Position numbers and translations under genes: made by a program
Part shown: positions 43,150 through 51,301 of the stretch, one piece after another
How the letters are laid out: each line of letters opens with the position of its first letter
Position numbering within the stretch: position 1 is the stretch's first letter
NCBI RefSeq assembly: GCF_038446955.1
Contig: NZ_CP151803.1
Location: 3,782,001 to 3,846,000, forward strand
From: Pedobacter sp. FW305-3-2-15-E-R2A2
Lineage (GTDB): Bacteria; Bacteroidota; Bacteroidia; Sphingobacteriales; Sphingobacteriaceae
DNA: 64,000 nucleotides
Direction of reading: 5' to 3'
Notes under the pieces: model-generated
The model's input: only the letters and a program-made list of their open reading frames with translations
What the model was told of the DNA's origin: nothing
The model's database searches: none

Positions 43150-44559
43150 TTAGAAACCGCCTCCCAGAGAACGGTAAAGTTCTACTGAAGCGTTGAGTTG
43201 TGCTGTTTTTATGCTGGCCAGTTCCAATTCACTTTGAAGAGAATTACTTTGTGCCGTGATGACTTCCAGGTAATTGGCCATTCCGTTTTTAAACAACAGA
43301 TTGGCATTTTTTACGGCTTGTTGTAAAGTTCCAACCCTGCTTTGTGCAATGGTATATTGTTGTTTCAACTTTTCAATTTTCACCAGTTCATCAGAAACTT
43401 CTCCTACTGCGTTCAGTACGGATTGTCTGAATTCAATCACCGTTTTTTCACGATCGATCTTTGCCCTTTCATATTGTGTTCTCAACTGCTTGCGCTGAAA
43501 GATCGGTTGCGTGATCCCTCCTGCTACCGTTCCAAACAAGGAAGCCGGGATGTTAAACCAATTGCTTGCTTTAAAGGCATTCAATCCTCCACTGGCAGTA
43601 ATGCTTAAAGAAGGATATAAACCAGCTTTCGCAATTCCCACCTGGGCATTAGAGATATTTAAAGAAAGCTCTGCGCTTTTTACATCTGGTCTTCTGCTCA
43701 CCATCGCTGATGGAAATCCTGCCGAAAGTTGTTCCGGAAAGGATATCTTGTTCAGACTAGCTGTTCTTGCGATCGCTTTAGGAAGCTGACCGGCTAAAAT
43801 ACTCAATGCATTCTCCTGGATACTGATGTTCTGCTCCAGCTCCGGAATCAGCTGTGCGGCTACCAATTGTTGCGCCTGTGCCTGCTGAATGGCCAGAGAG
43901 GTCACCTGTCCTGCATCAAATTGCATGTGGATGATCTTTAAGGTGCTGTCGCTTAAAGCCAGGTTTCTTTTGGCAACGGTCATTTGTTCGTCCATCATTA
44001 ATAAACGGTAATAACCTTGCGCTACGTTGGCAATTAAACGGGTTTGGATTGCTTTTTTAGCTTCCGCGGTTTGCAGGTAGGTGGCCAGTGCCGCTTGTTT
44101 CTGACTTCTGATCTTTCCCCAGATATCGGCTTCCCAGCTCAGGCCAAGGTTGGCATTGTAATCCTCGATGTGTTTGGTCTTTAAAAACTGGCCTGCACTC
44201 AAGCCGTTCAGACTGTTGTCTGAAGGGCGGTTGGTATTGGCAGTAATGTTCAGGTTCAACTGTGGCAGGTTTCCCAGCTTGGATTGTCTGAACAGTAAGT
44301 CCGCAGATTCCATATTTTTCAAGGCAATCTGCAAATCGTAATTTCTAAGCAGGGCAGTATCCAGCAAATTCTGAAGGGTCGGGTCTGTAAAAAACTGTTT
44401 GACCGTAAGTCCGGCGATGCTGGTCGAATCCGCAGAGGCTGCATTTCTGAACTGCTCCGGAATGCTGGCTTTAGGGATTACGACATCTTTTGAAACTTTA
44501 CAACCGGCAAGTAGGATCAGGATCACTATCGGTGCAAGTCTGTTTATATATGTTCTCAT
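43150..44559 (-). CDS. Outer-membrane efflux lipoprotein (NodT/OprM family)
   Basis: 469 residues. The lipoprotein signal (LAPIVILILLAGC) is followed by two tandem OEP repeats of long helices, including SWEADIWGKIRSQKQAALATYLQT and AQVGIAKAGLYPSLSITASGGL. It forms the TolC-like exit duct of the RND pump encoded 36 bp upstream, and ends the efflux operon. Confidence 0.93.
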   Translation of the reverse strand: MRTYINRLAPIVILILLAGCKVSKDVVIPKASIPEQFRNAASADSTSIAGLTVKQFFTDPTLQNLLDTALLRNYDLQIALKNMESADLLFRQSKLGNLPQLNLNITANTNRPSDNSLNGLSAGQFLKTKHIEDYNANLGLSWEADIWGKIRSQKQAALATYLQTAEAKKAIQTRLIANVAQGYYRLLMMDEQMTVAKRNLALSDSTLKIIHMQFDAGQVTSLAIQQAQAQQLVAAQLIPELEQNISIQENALSILAGQLPKAIARTASLNKISFPEQLSAGFPSAMVSRRPDVKSAELSLNISNAQVGIAKAGLYPSLSITASGGLNAFKASNWFNIPASLFGTVAGGITQPIFQRKQLRTQYERAKIDREKTVIEFRQSVLNAVGEVSDELVKIEKLKQQYTIAQSRVGTLQQAVKNANLLFKNGMANYLEVITAQSNSLQSELELASIKTAQLNASVELYRSLGGGF

Positions 44560-44595
44560 TAGTTCTATAGCTGTTATTACTGTATATTAAATCAA

Positions 44596-47500
44596 TTAAG
44601 AGTAGATGATGTTGGCCTCAGGATTTACAGTTACCCCATGACCGATTTCTTCTGCTACCGGTGGTTTTCCGCTTATTTTCTCCTGAAGGTATTGGAAGAT
44701 CACAAATAACACCGGAATAATGAACAAGCCCAGAATTACACCGGAGATCATCCCTCCTGCTGCACCAATACTGATCGAGTGGTTACCCAGAGCTGATGGT
44801 CCGGTGGCAGTCATCATCGGGATCAATCCCACAATAAATGCCAGGGAAGTCATGATGATCGGACGTAAACGCAGTTTCGCGGCTTCTAATGCGGCAGCGA
44901 TCAAGGTTTTTCCTGCTTTTCTACGCTGTACCGCATATTCTACGATCAAGATCGCGTTTTTAGCGAGCAAGCCGATCAGCATCACCAATGCCACCTGCAC
45001 ATAAATGTTGTTTTCAATTCCGGTAAGTCCGATCGCTACGAATACCCCGAATACACCTGCTGGAATGGAAAGTACGACTGCTAAAGGCAGGATATAACTT
45101 TCATATTGTGCAGACAACAGGAAGTAAACAAATACCAGACACAACATAAAGATGATCGTGGACTGTCCGCCGGAAGAAATTTCCTCTTTCGTTAAACCCG
45201 AGAATTCGAAGGAATAACCTGAAGGAAGGTGTTTCTGAGCTACTTCTTCTACTGCTTTAATCGCATCACCAGAGCTGTATCCAGGTTTGGCAATGGCATT
45301 CACCCCAATCGAGTTGAACAGGTTATACCTGGAAGCAGTTTCTGCGCCATACACCCTTGATAAGGTAGCTACCGTACTGATCGGAACCATTTCACCTTGT
45401 TTGTTTTTAACATACACCGCATCCATCGCCGAAGCATCTGAACGGTCGGCAATATCTGCCTGTACCATCACCCTGTAATACTTACCAAAGCGGTTGAAAT
45501 CTGAAGCTTGTGCACTTCCAAAGTACGCTTGCATGGTTTGCAGGATGTCTTTGGTGTTGATGCCAAGTTGTTCTGCCTTCTCGTCGTCAATTTTAAGTTC
45601 CAATTGAGGATAATCGGCTTTAAAGGTGGTAAAGGCCACGGCGATCTCCTTACGTTTCATCAGCTCACCAATGAAATTATAGGCGATACCGCTGAATTTA
45701 TCCAGTTTACCTCCGCTTTTATCTTGCAATACCAGGTCCAAACCATCCACGTTACTGAAACCTGGAACTGTAGGGAAGGTAAAGACGAAGAAATTGGCTC
45801 CTTTGACAGTAGATAATTTCCCCCTGATGTCGTTCATAATGTCGTTGATGCCTTTTAACTTACCACGTTCTTCCGTTGGTTTGAGCAGGACGAAAGCAAC
45901 CCCGGCCGAAGGACTGGTACTTTGCGTCATGATGTTAAAACCGGAAAGCACGTTTAACAGTCGGTTCGACTCTAAAGGCATCAATATTTTTTCTGCTTCT
46001 TTCAATGCTTCAGTGGTACGCTCCAGAGAAGCACCAGCAGGCATAGATAAAGCGATGGCAATAAAGCCTTGATCTTCAGAAGGAATGAATCCTGTAGGTG
46101 TTTTTTTAACCATCCAGATGGTAGACAGGGTGATGATGATCAAACCTGCAATACCTACCCATTTAAAACGGATCAGGAACCTTAAACTACCAATGTATTT
46201 ATTGGTTAAGCTGTTAAAGCCGCTGTTAAATCCAATGAAGAAACGTTCTTTAAAGGTCGTCTTTACTGCTTCGTGTTTATTGGCATGTGGATTTTTAAGG
46301 AACAATGCACAAAGTGCAGGACTTAAGGTCAATGCGTTTACAGCAGAGATCACAATAGCGATGGCCAGGGTAAAAGCAAACTGTCTGTAGAATACACCTG
46401 TAGAACCTTCCATGAATCCTACCGGTAAGAATACTGCCGACATCACCAACGTAATGGAGATGATGGCTCCGGTAATTTCCTGCATGGCAGAAGCTGTTGC
46501 CGCTTTTGGAGACAAGTTATGGTGTTCCATTTTGGCATGCACCGCTTCCACCACCACGATCGCATCATCGACCACAATACCGATGGCGAGTACCAGGGCA
46601 AATAAGGTCAGGAGGTTGATCGAGAAACCAAAGAGCTGCATGAAAAAGAATGTTCCTATGATCGCAACCGGTACGGCAATTGCCGGAATCAACGTTGAAC
46701 GGAAATCCTGAAGGAAAATAAATACCACAATAAATACCAGGATAAAGGCTTCAATGAGGGTATGTTTTACCTGATCAATAGATTGGTCCAGGGATACTTT
46801 AGTACTGTAGAGCACATCATATTTTACGCCTTTAGGAAAATCTTTCTCTGCTTTTTTCATGAAGTCCTGAATCTTGATCTGGATTTCATTGGCATTGGAA
46901 CCTGCAAGTTGCAAGATCCCCACATCAATTCCGGGCTTTCCGTTGATTCGGGTTAAACTTCCATAAGTATACGCACCGAACTCTATTCTCGCTACATCTT
47001 TAAGTCTTAATATAGAACCGTCTGCATTGGAACGGATCACCATATTTTCATAGTCCTTAGGTTGGTTCAGCTTGCCTTTATACTTGATCACATATTCAAA
47101 AGCATTCTTGCTGCTCTCTCCGAATTTTCCGGGAGCCGCTTCTACGTTTTTGTTTTGGATCGCGGCCATTACTTCATTGGGCATCAGGTTGTAACTGGCC
47201 ATCTGCGCCGGATTTAACCAAACCCTCATCGAGTAATCCTTGTTTCCACCAAAGATGCTGGCAGAACCTACACCAGGGATCCTTTTGATCTCCGGAATCA
47301 GGTTAATCTGCGCATAGTTGGCCAGGAAAGTCTGATCATAATCCGATTCTTTATCGGTGTACATATCCAGTACCATGATCAGACTGTTCTGTTGTTTGGC
47401 AGTGGTGACACCGGCTTGTACCACCTCAGCCGGAAGCTGACTGGTTGCCTGTGCCACCCTGTTTTGTACGTTTACAGCAGCCTGATCGGGATTGGTTCCC

Positions 47501-47787
47501 AGCTTAAAGTAAACGGTGATCACGAGTGATCCATCATTACTGGCAGTAGAGCTCATGTAACTCATTCCCTCTACTCCATTGATGGATTCTTCCAGGGAAG
47601 GTGCTACTGAACGCAATACAGTTTCCGCATTTGCACCCGGATATAGTGCCATTACCTGTACGGCCGGCGGCGCAATATCAGGGAATTGTTGGAGTGGTAA
47701 TTTTGAGAGTCCGAGCACTCCAAAGATCACTAACAGAATAGAGATCACAGTGGCAAGGACCGGTCTTTGTATGAATATCTTAAACAT
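44596..47787 (-). CDS. RND efflux pump inner-membrane protein (AcrB/HAE1 family)
   Basis: 1063 residues, the normal length. N-terminal FKIFIQRPVLATVISILLVIFGVLGLSKLPLQQFP; the proton-relay aspartates are in VLAIGIVVDDAIVVVE (helix 4); the porter-domain motif FGAYTYGSLTRINGKPG is present; duplicated 12-helix topology. Such pumps expel drugs, dyes or detergents using the proton gradient. It lies 8 bp after the adaptor gene. Confidence 0.96.
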   Translation of the reverse strand: MFKIFIQRPVLATVISILLVIFGVLGLSKLPLQQFPDIAPPAVQVMALYPGANAETVLRSVAPSLEESINGVEGMSYMSSTASNDGSLVITVYFKLGTNPDQAAVNVQNRVAQATSQLPAEVVQAGVTTAKQQNSLIMVLDMYTDKESDYDQTFLANYAQINLIPEIKRIPGVGSASIFGGNKDYSMRVWLNPAQMASYNLMPNEVMAAIQNKNVEAAPGKFGESSKNAFEYVIKYKGKLNQPKDYENMVIRSNADGSILRLKDVARIEFGAYTYGSLTRINGKPGIDVGILQLAGSNANEIQIKIQDFMKKAEKDFPKGVKYDVLYSTKVSLDQSIDQVKHTLIEAFILVFIVVFIFLQDFRSTLIPAIAVPVAIIGTFFFMQLFGFSINLLTLFALVLAIGIVVDDAIVVVEAVHAKMEHHNLSPKAATASAMQEITGAIISITLVMSAVFLPVGFMEGSTGVFYRQFAFTLAIAIVISAVNALTLSPALCALFLKNPHANKHEAVKTTFKERFFIGFNSGFNSLTNKYIGSLRFLIRFKWVGIAGLIIITLSTIWMVKKTPTGFIPSEDQGFIAIALSMPAGASLERTTEALKEAEKILMPLESNRLLNVLSGFNIMTQSTSPSAGVAFVLLKPTEERGKLKGINDIMNDIRGKLSTVKGANFFVFTFPTVPGFSNVDGLDLVLQDKSGGKLDKFSGIAYNFIGELMKRKEIAVAFTTFKADYPQLELKIDDEKAEQLGINTKDILQTMQAYFGSAQASDFNRFGKYYRVMVQADIADRSDASAMDAVYVKNKQGEMVPISTVATLSRVYGAETASRYNLFNSIGVNAIAKPGYSSGDAIKAVEEVAQKHLPSGYSFEFSGLTKEEISSGGQSTIIFMLCLVFVYFLLSAQYESYILPLAVVLSIPAGVFGVFVAIGLTGIENNIYVQVALVMLIGLLAKNAILIVEYAVQRRKAGKTLIAAALEAAKLRLRPIIMTSLAFIVGLIPMMTATGPSALGNHSISIGAAGGMISGVILGLFIIPVLFVIFQYLQEKISGKPPVAEEIGHGVTVNPEANIIYS

Positions 47788-47795
47788 GACTGGTC

Positions 47796-48938
47796 TTAAT
47801 TAGCGGCAATTTTTAATGTTTTTTCTTCTTTTGATACTTCAGGAGTGATGGCATCTCCGTCTTTCAGGATTTCCATTCCTTTGGAAACGATCCTGTCTCC
47901 GGATTTCAAACCATCTTTGATCAGGTAATTTGTACCACTGATCCCGATAACTTTGATCGGCTGTTTGGCTACTTTATTGTCTTTACCTACGGCATATACG
48001 AACACCTTGTCCTGTACTTCTACGGTGGCCGACTGAGGAACCATCATCGCATCCTGATGTTGCAGGCTTAACCTTACTTTACCTGTATTTCCAGATCTCA
48101 ATAAACCGGAAGCATTTGGAAAGCTCGCTCTCAAAGTGATGGAACCTGTTGTTTTATCAAACTGTCCATCGATCATATCGATCTTACCTTTTTCGGCATA
48201 AGTACCATTATCGGATAACACCAATTCTACAGGAGGAAGGTTTTTCAATTTTCCGGCAGCAGTTGCTGAAGGATATTTTTCTTTGAAACTGATAAAATCA
48301 GCCTCGCCTAAAGAAAAATAAACGTGTACCTCATGTACATCAGAAAGGTTGGTTAAAGGCAAAACATCTGAAGGGGAAACCAGGCTTCCCTGTTTCTTAG
48401 GCAAACGGCCAATGTATCCGCTTACGGGAGCTTTGATGAGGGTATAACCTAAATTGATCTGTGCCGTACCGACACTTGCTTTTGCCTGGGCAACATTGGC
48501 TACAGCGATCTGATGCGCCGTTTTTGCCGTTTTTAGCTGGATGTCCGAAACCACCTTGTTTTGTACAAGAGGAACGAGTTTATCGACTTCAAGCTGTGCA
48601 TTTAATACGGCAGCTTCTGCAGCGCGTTGATTTGCTTTGGCATTGTTCAACTGCTCTGTAAAAGGAAGGGAGTTGATTTTGAATAAAGGTTGTCCTGCTT
48701 TAACCAGGGCGCCTTCGTTTACCAGAACCTGTTCTAAAACACCGCCTACTTGTGGACGGATTTCCAGATCTATCGCACCTTGCACGGATGCAGGGTATTC
48801 CTGATAAGTGGTTTCTGCGCTCTTAGTGATGGAGATCACAGGCAATGAAGGCGCTGGTGCTGTGCTGGCAACCTGCATCGGCTCGCTGGAACAGCCAAAA
48901 AGAAATATGGCGGTGGAAAGTAAAATTATTGTTTTCAT
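47796..48938 (-). CDS. RND efflux periplasmic adaptor lipoprotein
   Basis: 380 residues from the ATG at 48938; a frame to 48998 crosses an operator. The lipoprotein signal is KTIILLSTAIFLFGC. The membrane-fusion-protein domains follow: barrel-sandwich start EIRPQVGGVLEQVLVNEGALVKAGQPLFKI, helical hairpin, and YTLIKAPVSGYIGRLPKKQGSLV. It couples the pump to the TolC-like channel. Two TetR-type operators lie just upstream. Confidence 0.95.
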   Translation of the reverse strand: MKTIILLSTAIFLFGCSSEPMQVASTAPAPSLPVISITKSAETTYQEYPASVQGAIDLEIRPQVGGVLEQVLVNEGALVKAGQPLFKINSLPFTEQLNNAKANQRAAEAAVLNAQLEVDKLVPLVQNKVVSDIQLKTAKTAHQIAVANVAQAKASVGTAQINLGYTLIKAPVSGYIGRLPKKQGSLVSPSDVLPLTNLSDVHEVHVYFSLGEADFISFKEKYPSATAAGKLKNLPPVELVLSDNGTYAEKGKIDMIDGQFDKTTGSITLRASFPNASGLLRSGNTGKVRLSLQHQDAMMVPQSATVEVQDKVFVYAVGKDNKVAKQPIKVIGISGTNYLIKDGLKSGDRIVSKGMEILKDGDAITPEVSKEEKTLKIAAN

Positions 48939-48954
48939 AACGTTAGTAGATCGT

Positions 48955-48967
48955 TTAACAGTGTTAA
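48955..48967. promoter_or_regulatory. TetR-type operator 1 (efflux operon)
   Basis: TTAACA-G-TGTTAA, a perfect 13-bp palindrome 17 bp before the adaptor start codon. Confidence 0.8.
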
Positions 48968-49039
48968 GTGATTGCGGGAAGTTGGGGTAATATTTCATGA
49001 TATGTTTGATTTAAAGAGGGTGTAACGTGGATAAGTAAT

Positions 49040-49052
49040 TTAACAGTGTTAA
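49040..49052. promoter_or_regulatory. TetR-type operator 2 (efflux operon)
   Basis: TTAACA-G-TGTTAA, identical to operator 1 including the following GT, centred 85 bp away. A further half-site CTGTTAA lies just to the right (49057-49063). Confidence 0.8.
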
Positions 49053-49102
49053 GTAACTGTTAATAAAAAAACGGATTCTGATTAAAACCCGTTTGCGATG
49101 AT

Positions 49103-49702
49103 TTAATCGTTGATGTATTTTATAATTCCTTTGAGTGCATCTCTCAGGATGTGTTGATTTGTTTCATTGTCGGTACCTTTTCTTACAAAATTGATGGAAA
49201 TCAAGCCATGTACAACAGACCAGAAGGTGAAGTATTTCCTACAGACCAGGTCATCATTGATGGGATCTGCGGTCATCAGCTCCTTAATGGCATCGCAAAT
49301 AATGTTTGTGGTTCCCTCCGCTTCCGGAAAGGCTTTCATCATTTCGCAACAGTTCATATCTACGCCATACATGAGCTGATACAGCTCTTTATATTTAAAG
49401 GCAAAATTCCAGTAAGCCAACCACATGCCTTCCAGTTGATCTTCCGGAAGCGTATGTTTGCTTTTTTCTGCTTTCAATTCCTGTAATAAGATGATGTATC
49501 CTTTTCTGGTTAATTCCAGGAGAATGCCTTCTTTATTGGCAAAGTATTCGTAAATGATTGGTGCGGTATATTCTATCTTATCCGCAATCTTTCTCATACT
49601 GAGTGATTGCCAGCCATCTTCTTTCACGATTTCCAGAGCTGCATCTAGTATATTGAGTCTTGTTTCCTCTTTCAACCGCTGTATGCGTTCTTTACTTCCC
49701 AT
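49103..49702 (-). CDS. TetR/AcrR family repressor
   Basis: 199 residues. The N-terminal helix-turn-helix is RLNILDAALEIVKEDGWQSLSMRKIADKIEYTAPIIYEYFANKEGIL; the remainder is an all-helical ligand domain. It is the first gene of the tetR-adaptor-pump-channel operon. Three matching operators, one before this gene and two before the adaptor gene, indicate auto-repression and repression of the pump, relieved by a pump substrate. Confidence 0.95.
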   Translation of the reverse strand: MGSKERIQRLKEETRLNILDAALEIVKEDGWQSLSMRKIADKIEYTAPIIYEYFANKEGILLELTRKGYIILLQELKAEKSKHTLPEDQLEGMWLAYWNFAFKYKELYQLMYGVDMNCCEMMKAFPEAEGTTNIICDAIKELMTADPINDDLVCRKYFTFWSVVHGLISINFVRKGTDNETNQHILRDALKGIIKYIND

Positions 49703-49732
49703 TGGTTTAGAAAATTGAATAGTGTAAATAAT

Positions 49733-49745
49733 TTAACACTGTTAA
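49733..49745. promoter_or_regulatory. TetR-type operator 3 (tetR autoregulation)
   Basis: TTAACA-C-TGTTAA, the same palindrome with C at the centre, 30 bp before the tetR start codon. Confidence 0.8.
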
Positions 49746-49798
49746 GCAAATGTACAGCGCATTTGGAATATTAATATCATTACTTTGTCAAATACAAT

Positions 49799-49833
49799 AA
49801 AAAGCCCTTCAGATGTATCTGAAAGGCTTTTTT
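49799..49833. terminator. Bidirectional terminator upstream of the tetR operon
   Basis: AAGCCcTTCAGAT and ATCTGAAaGGCTT arms with A5 and T6 flanks, 15 bp past the stop (49849) of the next minus-strand gene. Confidence 0.85.
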
Positions 49834-49848
49834 ATTTGTGTTTTTTCT

Positions 49849-51177
49849 TTACTTAATCAATTGAGAAAAGGAATTGACATTTTTTCTCTTGAAACCGATC
49901 TGTCCCTGGAGCCTCCCCTTTCCGGCATCCAGCTTAGTTGCGGTCAATGTCAAATGGGTAAACGGTTCAAGGTAGGAATTTAGCAGAGGAAATTGTTTTT
50001 GCGCTTTAATCCGGTTGAAGTCTGCTGCTGCATAGAAAAAATACGGGCTCCTGATCAACTCCGTCTGGAAGTTATCTCCTTCCTTAGTGCTCAACTGCCA
50101 GCCATCGTCTTTTCTGGAGCTAAAAACCTGATACAATGGAAACAGTTCCTTGTTCAATTGATTGGTATCGTTAATGATGTTTTTCATTTTCAGATACTTT
50201 AGCATAAGATCAGGATTGCCGCCAAAGCTGAGTTTCAAATGAGGTACCGCTGTTGCTTTGAGTGTGGTCTGTGCAACTTTCTCAAAGTCGTCATTGTATT
50301 CGTAAGTGATGACCGGCTCTTGCTGGGTAATGTTCTTCCCCAGTTCCAGCGAAACATAAGCACCGTAAGACTTCAGCAAGCTGTCGGACTGCAAATTGAA
50401 ATTCTTGAAATTAAATTCCTGATGTGCTAAGAAAGCAGTCAGTCCTGCGTTTAGCCAGACTTTTAAGGCAGCATCTTTAGCAAAGCTATTTCTATAACCT
50501 GTTTGCCCGGGAATTCCTAAGTCTGAAATCGGGAAAGTACAGTCGACCAGCGCCTGCCCGTCTTTGAAATTGATCTTTCCCGAATACTCGTTGAAATTCC
50601 AGCTCAGGTGTCCTGTTGCTTTTTTCAAAGCAACCATTTCCGGAGCTCCGGGATCCATCATATTCTTCTGCTCCAGTAAATCATTCAGAATCCCCATGAC
50701 CGCCTCTTTTTTAAAACTATAGGCCATGGCAAGGCTGTTCGCATTGTAAACCACAGTCAGCTTTTGATCTGCGGAGCTTCCTGTGATGGTTCCATTTGCG
50801 TTTCTTAGAAAGGTCTTCAGTTTAAAAACACGTTTCAGGTATGGTTCAAGCGCCGCGCTGTCGGCTACCGGTAAGGTACAGAAATAAGTGCCGGCAGATT
50901 TCGAACGAAGGGTATAAACAAAGATATTTGCAGGTAAAGAAATTCCCCTTGGGCTGCTTCCCTCCTTTTTGCCCTCGCTTAAATAATAGCCAGGGTTGCT
51001 GATGAAATCCGCTGACATGGTTTGAAAGATTCCATCAAGATTAATCTTGAAAACCAGGCCTGCATCTTTATGAATCTTGTTTTGATACGAACGGTATTCC
51101 CGGAATTGCAAGTACCCATAAACGGAAATCAGCAGCAATATGATTATTGCTGCTGATATTTTTAATATTTTTTTCAT
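49849..51177 (-). CDS. Hypothetical membrane-anchored protein
   Basis: 442 residues from the ATG at 51177 (an ATG at 51192 adds five residues). One N-terminal membrane helix (ILKISAAIIILLLISVYGYLQF) is followed by a ~415-residue extracytoplasmic region. The start of that region (AGLVFKINLDGIFQTMSADF) resembles the repeated 'V-I-L-G-x-x-x-x-M-S' strand-helix pattern in the neighbour at 51302 (AVMTIKGNNFLELMSAEEF). The two may be distant relatives within one gene group. No enzyme motif; function unknown. Confidence 0.75.
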   Translation of the reverse strand: MKKILKISAAIIILLLISVYGYLQFREYRSYQNKIHKDAGLVFKINLDGIFQTMSADFISNPGYYLSEGKKEGSSPRGISLPANIFVYTLRSKSAGTYFCTLPVADSAALEPYLKRVFKLKTFLRNANGTITGSSADQKLTVVYNANSLAMAYSFKKEAVMGILNDLLEQKNMMDPGAPEMVALKKATGHLSWNFNEYSGKINFKDGQALVDCTFPISDLGIPGQTGYRNSFAKDAALKVWLNAGLTAFLAHQEFNFKNFNLQSDSLLKSYGAYVSLELGKNITQQEPVITYEYNDDFEKVAQTTLKATAVPHLKLSFGGNPDLMLKYLKMKNIINDTNQLNKELFPLYQVFSSRKDDGWQLSTKEGDNFQTELIRSPYFFYAAADFNRIKAQKQFPLLNSYLEPFTHLTLTATKLDAGKGRLQGQIGFKRKNVNSFSQLIK

Positions 51178-51214
51178 CGGATGTAATTTCATCAGAAAAT
51201 ATTTGTCTTTTCGT

Positions 51215-51250
51215 GTGGTAATGAGACCATCATGATGGTCTCATTACCAC
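51215..51250. repeat. Perfect 36-bp palindrome
   Basis: GTGGTAATGAGACCATCA is followed directly by its exact reverse complement, with no spacer. It lies between the start of the 49849 gene (51177) and the end of the 51302 gene, next to a second hairpin. It could fold as a cruciform or a 16-bp RNA stem. Confidence 0.85.
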
Positions 51251-51258
51251 AGTATAAA

Positions 51259-51294
51259 GCTGCTTCATCAGAGATCGTATCCTGATGAAACAGC
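51259..51294 (-). terminator. Hairpin downstream of the 51302 gene
   Basis: GCTGCTTCATCA (51259-51270) pairs with TGATGAAACAGC (51283-51294) with one mismatch. On the minus strand it lies 8 bp past the stop codon and is followed by TTTAT. Confidence 0.6.
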
Positions 51295-51301
51295 CTTTTC
51301 A

